Shown: positions 11,601 to 23,200 of the stretch, one piece after another | Layout of the letters: the number at the start of each line of letters is the position of its first letter | How positions within the stretch are numbered: position 1 is the stretch's first letter | From: Antedon bifida | Lineage: Eukaryota > Echinodermata > Crinoidea > Comatulida > Antedonidae | Direction of reading: 5' to 3' | Assembly: GCA_963402885.1 (NCBI GenBank) | Contig: OY727096.1 | Coordinates: 4,092,001-4,156,000 of the forward strand | DNA length: 64,000 nucleotides | Translations under genes and position numbers: made by a program | The notes under the pieces: model-generated | The model's input: only the letters and a program-made list of their open reading frames with translations | Told to the model about the DNA's origin: nothing | Databases searched by the model: none

Positions 11601-12816
11601 CCTCCTATTATTATGTATTCATTAGTTACATCACATAATGTGTTTATCTTATTTTCAAGTTTCTTAAAAAATATTGCTCTTTCCTTGTAATTGTTTGGAG
11701 CATAAACATTTACGAGGTTAAAGTTGGTCTTATTATGAATAATACATAGTATGAGAATTCTACCTTCCTCGTCAATATATTTACATGTTATGTTTTTTAA
11801 ATCAAACCTTGTTTTAAACAGTATTGAAACGCCTCTACTGTTTGTTGTGCCGAAACTATGGTAGCTTTCGCCTTTCCACAACAAATCTATAGATTTTTTC
11901 TTTTTATCGAAATGCGTTTCCTGTAGGAATATTATGTCTGCATTTTGCTCTTCGCAATAGTTAAACACTTTTCTTTTTTTATAATTTCCTTGTATACCTC
12001 TTGCATTTAATGAGATTAAATGTAGGGCATTATTTTTTGGTTTTCTATTCATTTTAAAAATTTTTTTTGGATTTTAAATTTTATTTAATTACAAAACAGT
12101 TTTACGAATGCTTAATCTGACAATTATAAATGAGTTATAGTAACTCACACAATTGATTTATGATGACTTGCTGCTCCCTCGTCGTTTTCTTTTCTTTTTT
12201 GGTTTTTTTGCCGCACTTGAAGATGAGTTTGGTTTCTGTTCACTTTGTTGGGCGGGAACCGTAGAATCCTTTTTTTCTTTTTCTTGCTCTTGTTCTTGTA
12301 TACTGACCTTTTGCTCGGGGTGACTTTGTGGCACGATGAACGTGGTAATTTTGCTTTGAACGTTGTTGTTGCTACTAGTAAGTCTGAGACCGGGCATTTC
12401 ATCTCTCTCGGTTGATTCTTTGTCTTCTTCACTTTCTTCTACGATTGATTCGTTGGTGATATCATCACTCCTTTTTGTGTTGTTGTTCGAAACATCTTTT
12501 TATTTTACTATTTTATCAAACATTTCCTGAATGAAACGTTCACCTGCGGATGGCAAGAAAAGAGGGTCATCATGCTTAGGTGTAGATACTGATGAATCCG
12601 ACATTGGCGTGGTATTATTTGCTTTTGTCGGTTGAACGTTATCGTTATTTTCGTCTGGTCGTATTTCAATTGTAAGATCGATGGTGGGTTTATTCCCTGT
12701 AGTTTCAACCGCACAGAGTTTTTCGACGTGTCCATTTTTCCCGCATTTTCGGCATGTAATGTGGACATTTTTGGGACATTGGTTGGCTTTATGACCTTCT
12801 TCATTGCAATTGAATT
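8664..12816 (-). mobile_element. decayed L1/Tx1-like non-LTR retrotransposon
   Basis: About 4.15 kb on the minus strand. In element order: a 5'-truncated ORF1 with zinc knuckles and a basic tail (12820-12158), ORF2 with an apurinic-type endonuclease (from 12052), reverse transcriptase (about 10711-9618), a C-terminal zinc-binding region (9367-8834), and a 3' UTR ending near 8664 in an A-rich stretch followed by GGGGG. Several frameshifts break ORF2. The element lies between RING copy 1 and the two-copy RING array. Its 5' junction falls inside an array unit, so it inserted into the array. Confidence 0.85.
8834..12052 (-). pseudogene. LINE ORF2 (endonuclease + reverse transcriptase), frameshifted
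   Basis: Starts at ATG 12052. The first segment (12052-11504) is the endonuclease domain, with SLNARGIQ, IFLQETHFD (catalytic Glu) and IIGGDMNCIL. The frame shifts near 11508 and continues to 10867, is broken again between 10867 and 10711, and resumes with SPGCDGLSVEFY, FAKAFDSLDR (catalytic Asp), GCPLSALLF and LADDTVLF (catalytic Asp pair) down to about 9618. Another shift follows, and a C-terminal piece (9367-8834) has the CEHCQNEIETDKHMLLKC zinc-binding motif. This layout is that of the L1/Tx1 group. At least three frame breaks make it non-functional. Confidence 0.88.
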
Positions 12817-12820
12817 GCAA
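12158..12820 (-). pseudogene. LINE ORF1 remnant with CCHC zinc knuckle
   Basis: The N-terminal end is missing and there is no ATG. The frame starts in the middle of a first knuckle (FNCNEEGHKANQCP), whose first Cys is lost at the breakpoint, and then has a complete C-x2-C-x4-H-x4-C knuckle (CRKCGKNGHVEKLC). After a frame break near 12490 the basic Lys/Gln-rich C-terminus follows (to 12158). ORF1 of such LINEs is a nucleic-acid chaperone packaging the element RNA. The loss of the first Cys at the junction shows truncation at insertion. Confidence 0.75.
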
Positions 12821-12915
12821 TTTTTGAAAGAAATACTATGAAAACAACTGTTTTAACAAATGACCGTAAATAATTCTTCATACATAACACATTGTCTGTT
12901 CGGGTACGAGATAAA

Positions 12916-13125
12916 ATGACGGATCAAAATTGTCCTGTTTGTTATGATCGGCTTATGGCTGATCGGTGGAACTGTACACAATGTACTTTAGTTGTTCATA
13001 AGACTTGCATTGTGCGATGGTGTAATACCTCGCAAACGTGCCCGCAATGTAGGCTACCAATCAAAACCCCTCATGGAGACGTGGAGATCTTGTTTGCAGA
13101 ATCTAAGTTGGATCCGAACATTTGA
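12916..13125 (+). CDS. small RING-like zinc-binding protein, copy 2 of 3
   Basis: A 69-residue ORF, ATG in the same context as copy 1. All RING ligands are retained (CPVC, C-x2-C, H-x2-C, CPQC). It differs from copy 1 by a Gln to Arg change in the first loop. A 5-bp deletion near 13107 shifts the frame so that the C-terminus becomes SKLDPNI, in place of the SNRSWIRTFDFYI of the other copies. The zinc-binding core is unaffected. The LINE breakpoint lies about 100 bp upstream of the ATG, so any promoter beyond that was replaced. Confidence 0.6.
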   Translation: MTDQNCPVCYDRLMADRWNCTQCTLVVHKTCIVRWCNTSQTCPQCRLPIKTPHGDVEILFAESKLDPNI

Positions 13126-13468
13126 TTTCTATATCTAGTCCATTTCTATATCTCGCCGCTATATATCTAGATACCAAGTCGCCCCACGAATGTATCGATA
13201 ACGCCCTCCAAATCGATAACTCTCTTTCTTAACACAAAATCGTTAATGCTCTCAAAATTTATATCGAATCGAAATCGAAAATCTTTCATTAGCGTCTATA
13301 GGCCTACGTCAAAAATGTTAAATGTAAAATGGTCTATAGACCATACCATTTTCATATCCAGTATTCCTTTCATTTTTTGAAAGAAATACTATGAAAACAA
13401 CTGTTTTAACAAATGACCGTAAATAATTCTTCATACATAACACATTGTCTGTTCGGGTACGAGATAAA

Positions 13469-13696
13469 ATGACGGATCAAAATTGTCCTGTTTGTTATGA
13501 TCGGCTTATGGCTGATCGGTGGAACTGTACCCAATGTACTTTAGTTGTTCATAAGACTTGCATTGTGCGATGGTGTAACACCTTGCAAACGTGCCCGCAA
13601 TGTAGGCTACCAATCAAAACCCCTCATGGAGACGTGGAGATCTTGTTTGCAGAATCTAACAGAAGTTGGATCCGAACATTTGATTTCTATATCTAG
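13469..13696 (+). CDS. small RING-like zinc-binding protein, copy 3 of 3
   Basis: A 75-residue ORF with the full set of RING ligands and the same C-terminus as copy 1 (WIRTFDFYI). Seen against copy 2, it carries synonymous third-base changes (ACA to ACC, AAT to AAC) and one Ser to Leu change in the NTSQTC loop. The near-identity of the three ORFs shows recent duplication or homogenisation. No intron, polyadenylation signal or promoter is obvious within the unit. Confidence 0.6.
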   Translation: MTDQNCPVCYDRLMADRWNCTQCTLVVHKTCIVRWCNTLQTCPQCRLPIKTPHGDVEILFAESNRSWIRTFDFYI

Positions 13697-14148
13697 TCCA
13701 TTTCTATATCTCGCCGCTATATATCTAGATACCAAGTCGACCCACGCTCTCAAAATCGATAACGCTAAAATCGTTAATTCTCTCAAAATTGATAACGAAA
13801 TCGAAATCGAAAATCTTTCATTAGCGTCTATACGCTCTCAAAATCGCTAATGCTCTCAAAATTGATAACGAAATCGAAATCGAAAATCGAAAATCTTTCA
13901 TTAGCGTCTATAGGCCTACGTCAAAAATGTTAAATGCTTAATGTAAAATGGTCTATATAGACAATACCATTTTCATATCCAGTATTCCTTTCATTTTTTG
14001 AAAGAAATACCATGAAAACAACTGTTTTAACAAACGTAAATAATTCTTCATACAATCACAGTACAATTATTTTTTTTTTCGTACGCAAAAATAAAGAAAA
14101 AGAACTATTTAACGAACATTAACCAAGCTCAAGAGTCGCTATCCAATC

Positions 14149-14210
14149 GGCCTCAGTGGTCTAATGGTTAGGACATCTGCATATCAAGCAGAAGGTTCCG
14201 GGTTCGAATC
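14149..14210 (+). pseudogene. truncated tRNA-like sequence
   Basis: GGCCTCA could be the 5' acceptor strand. It is followed by an A-box-like TGGTCTAATGG, an anticodon arm TCTGC-ATATCAA-GCAGA (position 34-36 would read ATC, an Asp anticodon) and the B-box GGTTCGAATC. After that the T-stem cannot pair and no acceptor 3' strand follows; the sequence runs into TATATCGAATCGAA, a word also found in the RING array. It is a tRNA pseudogene or a SINE head, not a working tRNA. Confidence 0.65.
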
Positions 14211-14536
14211 TATATCGAATCGAATATATATAAAATACATATAAATTAAGATACAGATACAAATGAGTGTCTTAAAATAAAAATGTTTTCAAGGTAGGTC
14301 GCTATAATAATGTCACTGAAAATCAAACCAGCTTTAACAAATATCTAGGCATACACATATCTAAATTGAAATAAGTCGCAACAAATAAATTATTGATCAA
14401 CATAAAAATTCTACATGTAAGTAGCAGTATGTCATAATATTTTATATTTATTATGACAGACGACAAAATACAAAATGTATGAAATAAACATTCTATATTT
14501 CCAGTTTGAGGTTAAAGAGAAAGGCCTAAATCTAAA

Positions 14537-14681
14537 ACTCTGTCTACACTATCAAACTAGTTCGACAAAAGAAGTGTGATGTGTGCCCAAATATGGTAGT
14601 GATATGACATCATCATGTCCATATATGGGCACATCACATTTTTGTTGTCACATACATTTTGATAGTGTAGACAAGGCTTAA
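14537..14681. mobile_element. MITE family C copy
   Basis: CTCTGTCTACACTATCAAACT at the left, TTTTGATAGTGTAGACAAGGCTT at the right and the usual TATGGTAGTGATATGACATC interior. Confidence 0.88.
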
Positions 14682-15098
14682 GAAATGATGACGTATTTGA
14701 AGCCAGGGTGAAATCGTACTCTTGATTTGATTGATAAAAATATTCAACTTTAATATAACGCCGTAATTATGGTCGTTATAAATAACTATATTAAAATACT
14801 GTCCCAAGTTAGTTAGATCTACGTCCAGATTCTCGTACCATATCATGTTTAGCGACAAAAAACAATATCTGTTATAGCCTCGTGTCTGCTGACTACTACC
14901 TAACCTTTCTACCACATGTTTATGACTCATGACATAAGAGGGTTAAAAAATGCATATTTTTCTATTTTTATCGTCGATCGTTATTTTGTTATTTATCGTG
15001 CTAGTGTAAATGGGTCTTATGGTAATTCTCCATGTGTACGATTGTAGTGCAATGTTCTATCTCCAAACTTTCTGAACAATATAGTGGCTTATGCATTT

Positions 15099-15269
15099 AG
15101 GCTTGGTTCCTATTAGCGACGCAACGTAACACAATCTACGCAACGTAATCAAATGCCCTTCTAATAATTGTTTGCCCCCGCCTGCGTGAAAGCAAACCTG
15201 CGATTTTTGCAGCACTATTGCGTCGTCAATACGTCGCTGCGTTGCGTTCTAGTGGGAACCACGCTTTAA
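15099..15269. mobile_element. MITE family B copy (inverted)
   Basis: Terminal repeats GGCTTGGTTCCTATTAG and CTAGTGGGAACCACGCTTTAA. The interior is the reverse complement of the copies at 7069 and 25744 (AATGCCCTT, GCCTGCGTGAAA). Confidence 0.85.
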
Positions 15270-16205
15270 TATAGAACGTAGAGAAACGTAAACAAAAGGA
15301 TCTTCTGCCATTAATCATAGACAAAACATTATGTACCAAATATTATACTAAAGCCTTTAGGGCACAGCGGGGTTGTTGATATTTATCACAGTGCATTATA
15401 GTATGGTACAATAAAATCAAGTGGTTCAATTATGTACATGGTTTGTTTTGGAAAATAAAAGTGAAAGCGTATACAAACATTGTTAGGGGCGTGTTTACAG
15501 TACATTTAGGTTCGTACCTGGTCAACGCTTAAAAGAAAGTGTTAGCTTAGCCTATATGAGTGTGTTCACCGAGTCGAGAACAATATTTTAGCAGATGACG
15601 AAATTAATATTGTTTAACTAAAAGGAAAATAATCAAACACATTTATTACAAGGCTTATATACATAATTTATTGTATAATATTAACAATATAAGTTTAAAT
15701 GCCTTAAGCGATTTTATGATATACCGATATATAAATACCGTGGCCTTTATTCAAGATTGAAATTGATACCCTACACGGTTTCCAAAACTAAGATGGCAAT
15801 AACCATAAAAGTTCGTTTTAAAACAAAATACAAGAGCATAAATCCACTAAAACGTCTTTAAAAATAAATTAAATTCAAACCTGAGGCATTATGGGATGTT
15901 TGAATAAATTATGACTGTATGCTAGACAGTAGGTCTAAGTCTTAGTGCTATTAGATAAATATTGTATAGGTTCAGTCTAATAGTCAGAAGATTACGTACG
16001 TAATGATATTGAATTGATATCATTTCAATAAAACAAGAATTGACGTGAACAAATTTGATTGACCAGAAGGTAACATCAAAGATACACCTCGTTATTTCAT
16101 CAGTAGTGCAATGCGATCCGAAATGAGAGATACCTGTACCATACGGGTAACTTACGAACAGAAGCCATGTTGAACGCGCGCGTCAAATATGGTAGTGTCG
16201 TGTAT
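15270..16205. other. AT-rich intergenic stretch, nothing recognised
   Basis: No exon, RNA gene or repeat family was identified in this part of the region upstream of the ADAM gene. Confidence 0.4.
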
Positions 16206-16265
16206 AAGCTTGGTTCCCATTTGGACGCAACGCAAGGACGTAAGCACGCCAAGTTTTAAGCAACT
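16206..16265. mobile_element. MITE family A, left fragment
   Basis: AAGCTTGGTTCCCATTTGGACGCAACGCAAGGACGTAAGC is visible in overlapping words, then the similarity ends. Confidence 0.65.
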
Positions 16266-16342
16266 TTTTAACCCGCAGTTCAAGACAGCGCTGTTTGTTC
16301 AATAATATAAAATGTATAAAATAAACGTGAATGTACCTTTAA

Positions 16343-16505
16343 TGTAAAAAACAAGGCCATATACATGGCTGCAGTCGCGTGCTCAAGTTAGTGTTTACCG
16401 ACCAACCGACCGACCAACCAACCAACCGACCGACCAACCAACCAACCAACCAACCAACCGACCGACATAGTGAGCTGTAGAGTCGCGTTGCACGCGACTA
16501 AAAAA
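16343..16505 (+). repeat. repeat family E with (CCAA/CCGA)n microsatellite
   Basis: AAACAAGGCCATATACATGG, GCTGCAGTCGCGTGCTCAA, a tetranucleotide run of ACCAACCG type (about 16398-16467), then GTGAGCTGTAGAGTCGCGTT. The reverse complement of the same arrangement occurs at 53147-53263 with a much shorter CCAA/CCGA run. That copy sits inside a MITE. Confidence 0.75.
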
Positions 16506-17279
16506 GGTGAACCACGATAATCATCAATGTTATTACGCGCATGTCGATTTGCGTGTCTCCCATCCCCGGCGAAGAATTGCTGAATACAGAACTAACAAAA
16601 CAACGCAAAATTTATAGCGTATCAACATGATCATCATTCAAACTTCCAATTACCCATAATTCACCTCCTTCCAATTTGATCCTGACATTATAACTAGACC
16701 AAATAGTAACAATATAGTATACCTATAGCCAACTAAAATACTCTCATCTCAATTTGAAATACACAGTACAGATAATGTTATCTTATATGATTGTCTTCTA
16801 TTTATACATTATAAACGAAGAGACGACACGGGAACAAAGTAGTCGATGCACGTTTTACCGTTTAGTGCTTCGAGAGTTTTGAATATATTATAAGCATTTA
16901 ATTTATGTACCACGCGGATACAATGTTTTATCATTTTCGAGGACATAGTAGTGGAATGGTTATAGCTTCATTAATCCGCATTAGCATTACAATATTGTTA
17001 TAACATCATTGCGACAAAATTTATCATGTCTTATTTTATAGTAATAGTCTGATCTTAGTGCAGTGGTCTCTATTATTTTAGGACATTTTATTCCACATTA
17101 TGTTAATAGCCTACAAATATTGAACACAATTTGTATTCGTAAAGTTCAGTTAAAATATTTACAGAATAACTGCGTTTACTCTGATCGGATATATGTTTCT
17201 TTAATGTCAACCGATTTTAGAAATACCTGTATTATTATTATTAATTATTTAATTTTTCTTCAGAATTCCTAGTCAACCT
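16506..17279. promoter_or_regulatory. presumed 5' region of the ADAM gene
   Basis: No coding exon is seen. A pyrimidine-rich AATTTTTCTTCAG at about 17251-17263 looks like a splice acceptor, so the first coding exon probably begins at 17264 and a non-coding exon with the promoter lies further upstream. I cannot place the start of transcription. Confidence 0.35.
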
Positions 17280-20200
17280 ATGACCTCAACCCCCAGGAAT
17301 GGGCTAAATCAGATGAAAGCTATGGACACGACCTGGATTCGTTTCTGTGTTTTAGCAATGATGACGTCAGTTGTATACTCCGCAAAACACAAGACAGGTA
17401 CGAAATAATAATTTTAAAGATTTACAAACAGGTTTGTTTATTGAAAGTAATACCCGCTTACAAAAACTACAAATCTTTTGTTTATACTGGTATAAGCATG
17501 CAAACTAAAGTATACATATTTAGTGAGTATAAGGAACAAAAATAACCTACATTTAAATATATAATATTGAGACAGAAAATTTATTTTCTTAATAGAGGCC
17601 ATCGTTGTCTAGTATTCTCATTATAAACTCGGTGCTTACACTGCATATTTTTTCTTTATATTTCAGAAAACGATTATCAACAGTTATTATCTAAGGTATG
17701 TCTAGTGTATAAGTGTTGGTTCATTATAATATTTTACGAGAAAATACATGTAATTGCAGAAAAATAACTAGAAAGAAAGAGAACGGAAAAGAGTGAGAAA
17801 AAGATTGTGGAATGAAGAGAAAGGGGGAAAAATGCAACATAAAAGATAAAGAAAGTTGTATAAAGAGATTAAGGAAGAAAGAGAAAATAAAATGGAGATA
17901 GAAAAGAAGAGATAGAATGAGAATTAATAGAAAAAGGGAAAGAAATGGATGGAAAAATGAAGATAGAGATAGAAAAGAGGAAGAGGTAGAAAAGAGGAAG
18001 AGATAGAAAAGAGGAAGAAATAGAAAGTAAATAAAGTGGTATAAATAAAGTGGAATAGAGAAAACAAGTAAGAAAGAGAAAATAAAAATGTGAAAGACAA
18101 AATAAAGATATTGAAAAGAGGAAAGATATAGAAAAGAAAAAAAAGAGATACACTGATAAAGAAAATAGTTACAAAGAAACAAATAAAGAAGATAAACAAA
18201 AGAAATAAAAGAAAATATAAAGAGATAGAAAGGAGAGAGAAGAATATCCAAAAGAGACAGAGGAGAAACAGAATTAGATTTTTTTAAAGAAAGATAAGAT
18301 AAGATAAATAAAAGAGAAAGAAAAGTAGAATACATTCAAACGAATGTATCGAGTTGAAAGACACAAAGACCATTTACAAAAGATAATTATCGCCAAACTG
18401 ACTGCAAATTTGAAAACTTTTTGCTTGAATTACCTCAATTAACCGTCCACAACGTTTAATTGTAGTTTTAGACAACACGTGCTAAAGTAGATAGAGAAAT
18501 TGAGATCTTTATTCTGTAATATAATCGAAAAAGCGAGCCATTTGGGAATCCTTAAATAATGAAATGTGGATATAAGATGAAGCCGGAGAACAACTGTCCT
18601 CTGGGTAAAACGTTCGACCTTATTATTTTACAACTTAAAATGTTTGCAATTTAAGAAAGCATCGCGTGTTTGATTGGTTAACTAACACTGCTCACTGAAT
18701 AACTGTCCAATCAAATCACTCGACAGTGATGTGCTTATTTGACGATCCCACTATTTAATTTATATATGGCTATTTTTTTGTACAAACAAAGATATGAAAG
18801 CAACAACAGCTTACTTAAAAATTTGAAAATTGCTGACAAAAATTAGAAAGATAATTAGAAGCACGTACGCGCATTTGAATATTCATAAAAATGACATGGA
18901 GCAATCTGTATTTTGTGTGATGTCGTTTAGTGAAGAACTATGACTCCAGTATTTTTGTTACCGGTATATAAAATATATGGAGAAACATTATGTCATTTCA
19001 TAGGAAAGCTGTATTGACTCAAACCTACCATATTCGTCATTTATAGAAAAAGGGACATGCATTTTGACGTGAACAGTTATTATTATTATTAAACGGATAG
19101 TACACGAGCTTCACCTATGTACAGTATCTCATCATTTTGTTACATTGCTAGGTCTTAGTACTGCAAATTTCCATTTAAAGTGAAGTTTACAGCACTACTA
19201 ATGTTCATCAGATATATGATAATCATCCAAGTTAAATAGTCTGCAAAATCGCATTAGGCTGTGGATAATAAATCAGCTATAAGCTATACATCCATTCAAC
19301 ACACCTCTACTGAAATCGAACAGTACTGAGCTCGAGGTGGCAAACGTCACCAAAAATTACAATTTTGAAAATAATTCATTTACAGCGCAAATTTTTAGGA
19401 AAATGGTCTAGCAAAACCACATTAAACCAAGGCAATCTAACACCTGGATGCTGAGATCTGGAGATCAAATTGTTTATATGTGGCTGCGACACGATCAGTT
19501 CTACGCCCCTTAACACACCGCGCAGAATATGTACATAATACAGTACTGTTGGTATTTTTCGCAGTCAGACATAGATCAAAGGACTGTTACGAGTTCCTAT
19601 CTTGGCAAGGGGAGCTCAGTGTCCTGCTGTTAGATTGCCTTGGTTGAATCAATAATGAGTATAACACTTTATTTGCTTGGATGTCATCGTCATAGAGTAT
19701 CCACTGCATGCAAACCTATCCCAAATTGTTGATCAGCACTTAATTAACGTCCAAAAGCCTTATACTTAATTGCTTCGACCAAATTGAATCTTCCGATTCA
19801 TAAGACCTGGCTAGGCTTGATTGATAGAGCTAATAGCATTTTCAGAATCACAGAAAATTACAGCTACACTGTACTAGCTTAGCTGGGATTGTTAATCTTT
19901 AGAGTTTCGACATGAAATATTTTAATCACATGCCTAGATTATGCACATTCTGAAAAAGTCTACATTTTTATTCACTGCCTACGTTAATTGTACTCGCATC
20001 TTATGGTCGTCAACGCATATCTATGTATTGTATTACAAGCCTTCCATTGTAATACAGTACAGTACAGCCAGTGATAGATTATACAATACCGATACAGTAA
20101 TATTTCTCGTGTGACACGCGTGTATTGTTCGTGTAACACATACAGTTATTTCTTTATTGAATATTCTTTATTTTTCACACAAAATTCATAACAATATATA

Positions 20201-23200
20201 TCAAAAGAAGAAAAGTACAATAAAGTGCGAAAAACAGGAAAACCACAAGCAAGCAAAGCTTTTGATCTGTGGCACTCTTAACTTAAAATATAAATTTACA
20301 AATACATTACAAAATATTTTCATGTAGTAAATTATAAATTATTACGTAAAAATGCTTCTACAACTTCAAAAAGTAGATAATACTCGAAAAAAACATACTC
20401 GCGAGTATCTAGCACAAATTATGGTAAAGTATTTTTCAATAGCGCTAGTGTGTGGAAAGCTACCATGGCATCGCAGTTTATTGACATTTAACTTTGATTA
20501 AACGTTGAAAGGCTATTAATTATTTATAACTTCAATTTAAAAGGTATAGTACTTTGCTGATACCATTATAAATTTACTCCATATAGACAATATTAACAAC
20601 AATTTATGTCAGATTATTTTCAATAGGCTACTTTTAAAAACTACATACATTTAAATTAAAGATTCTGAATTATGCGATACTTGTAAGGAAGAGCCAGAGT
20701 GTTTGCAACATCTTTTTTTGGAAATGCAAAAAAGTAATATCATTTTGGAAAGACGTTCAACTCTGGTTGTTGAACAATAGAAATATGAAAATAGTTTTGA
20801 ATGCAAAAATTATATTATTGGGTTTTCCAAAAGATTCTGTAATAAATTATTATGATAGGAAAATACTATACTTATAGATGTAGGCTAAATGGAGAAATAT
20901 AGCAGTCACACTAACATATTTCCTAGTCAAACTAAAATATCTCCAAAATATGGAAAAGCACATTGCACAAAAAACGTTGTTCAGTATATATAAGTCATTA
21001 TTATAGAGAAAATAAATTTCTATTTTTTGCAGTGGGCCAATATGCTAAATATGCAATAAGGCTTGTAAATAAATACCTGTATTACATCACAAAAAAAAGA
21101 CGCGCACGTGCAAGTTTACCTTTTGAACGCAATCTGCATTTAGTTTTACATTGATGACATAACAAATAATAACCAATTCTATTTCAATGTACATTTCAGT
21201 TATCAAGTCAAAGTGAGAATGTCTCAAGATACATCGATCTCTCGGTCTTCTTGGTGAGTTGTTTGCTACCTGTTCCCATCAACCAAATGCATCTATCCCA
21301 CATGTTAATAACTAACTCGTGAAAAATACAAATTATCGAAGAGTTAATTGCTTTTCTAATGAAATAAATTACACTGTTGTTGCACTCTATATAATTTAAG
21401 TATATTACTCAATTTTGATTAAGTCTGGAACGCAATAAATCAAAGATCCTAAGAGAATTAGCATCTCTGCCTTGATGATATCAATTGATTCTTTGCGAAT
21501 AACAATAATTCGTTTAGAATTGTTGCCAAGGGGGCAATACAACTTTCAAATAACCACAGAGTCTAAAAAGTAATTGAATATTATGACTTTGCTCACAAGG
21601 GTGCTTAGCTGCTTGCTCTAACTGCATATGAACCTAATGCTATCATTATTATTTTATTTGCATTGAATTTAAACTACCTCAATGTGAGACTTAATATTTC
21701 ATGTTTTAATTGCCAGTCATCGATTGATGTTGGACATGTATATCTGTTTAACTACATAATAAATTTATCGAAGGATACAAATATATATATATATATAACT
21801 AGCTAAATAACGAAACGGGTATGACGATTCTGATTGATGCACTAAATTAGACAACCTTGCTCCGAAAATGTCCCGATTGTAAAAGGTTTACTATGTGATT
21901 ACTTTATTCGATTATATGAACTAAATTCTGCAGTATCTGATATCAAGACAATCTAACAATAGGATACTGAGCCCAATCAATGGGTTTATCTATAGCTGCG
22001 ATACGATCAGTTTCACGTCAATTAACGCCGCGGAGACCTTACATAGTGCAGTATTCTGTTGGTATTTGTCGCAGCCAGACTTAAGATCAAAGGACTGTTA
22101 CGTGTTCCTATATTGGCGAGGCGAGCTCAGTTTCTTGTTGTGAGATTGCCTTACTGATACTACACTAACGTGACAGACCAAATACCAAAACAGCCTGTAT
22201 TATAATACAACACACGATGGATTTTATTTTGACAAACATACTTAAAGTTTGTTCTATCACTCATTTTTCCTGATTTTCTATCGGGTTTTTGATCAGTTAT
22301 TAATCAACTTTAACCAAAGCAATGTTTTGAAAGTCTCCTATTTGAAAGGCAATGACTCTTGTGTTATTATTCTGACGTCTTCATAACCTAAATAAATCAA
22401 TCTAATCCAATCAAATCATACAACGATATTAAAGCGAATGTATTGGATATTTTGCTGCGGGCAAAATACAATAATTTATGTCTATTTAAAAAGAAATTGT
22501 GCTTCTTAGATACGCATGTACCATAAGGCTAATATAATGCCAAGCTAATATTGTAATGCTAATGATATAGATTGTCTGACTAAGATTTGTAAGATCATTT
22601 AACTTGTATAGACAATACACATGATCTATTTAAAGTCAATCAGTAATTCAAGAATCAAAAATAAGAATATTCATTTTTTTTTATAGCTTGGACAAAATTT
22701 CAGCGAACACAAGCAGTTTATTATAGAAGCTATTAAGCATGTTGACCAAGTAAGTGTACAGAGAAATTGTTTCTAAAAAAACATTATTAATACATTATAT
22801 CTATTGAAATTTTGATTAGTCTCCTTGATCCAGTTTATTTTAAAATTAGACTCCTTGATCCAGTAATTTATTGTAAGCAACACAAAATAGTAACTGTAGC
22901 CATGATAACAACGTGGAAATACTTATTGACTCTGAAAAAAAAATGAATGAATTAATTAAAAATTATAATCTACTCTGTTAAAATACTAACATTAGGCCTA
23001 CTATTTTGAGAGTTACTTCTCAAGATACATAGTAGTTTGTTTTTTTCTGTATAATATAATTTAAAAATTAAAATAAAATTTCTTAATAATTTACAGGTCT
23101 TTCAGGAACAACTAAATACTAGTGTTACTCTGTCTAACCTTCAACTTATTCCAGTGCCAGCGTCATCTCTAGAATCCAATTCTAATACTGATACACTTCA

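Larger units (their letters stand above)
12817..14052 (+). repeat. tandem array of RING-ORF units
   Basis: Unit 1 starts at 12817 (TTTTTGAAAGAAATAC), unit 2 at about 13371 with the same words, and a third unit start at about 13996 breaks off after about 55 bp. The period is about 553 bp, then about 625 bp. Each complete unit has a leader, the RING ORF, the CTATATCTAG/ATCGATAACG tail and a GGTCTATAGACC-type palindrome. The second unit is longer because the AAATCGAAATCGAAAATC and TTCATTAGCGTCTATA words are duplicated. An isolated copy lies at 8200-8660, on the other side of the LINE. Confidence 0.88.

Noticed and set aside
17724..18335. 203-aa hydrophobic Phe/Ser/Leu minus-strand frame that looks like a membrane protein
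   Set aside because: It is the complement of a purine-rich tract. Composition explains the apparent hydrophobicity, and overlapping frames look the same.
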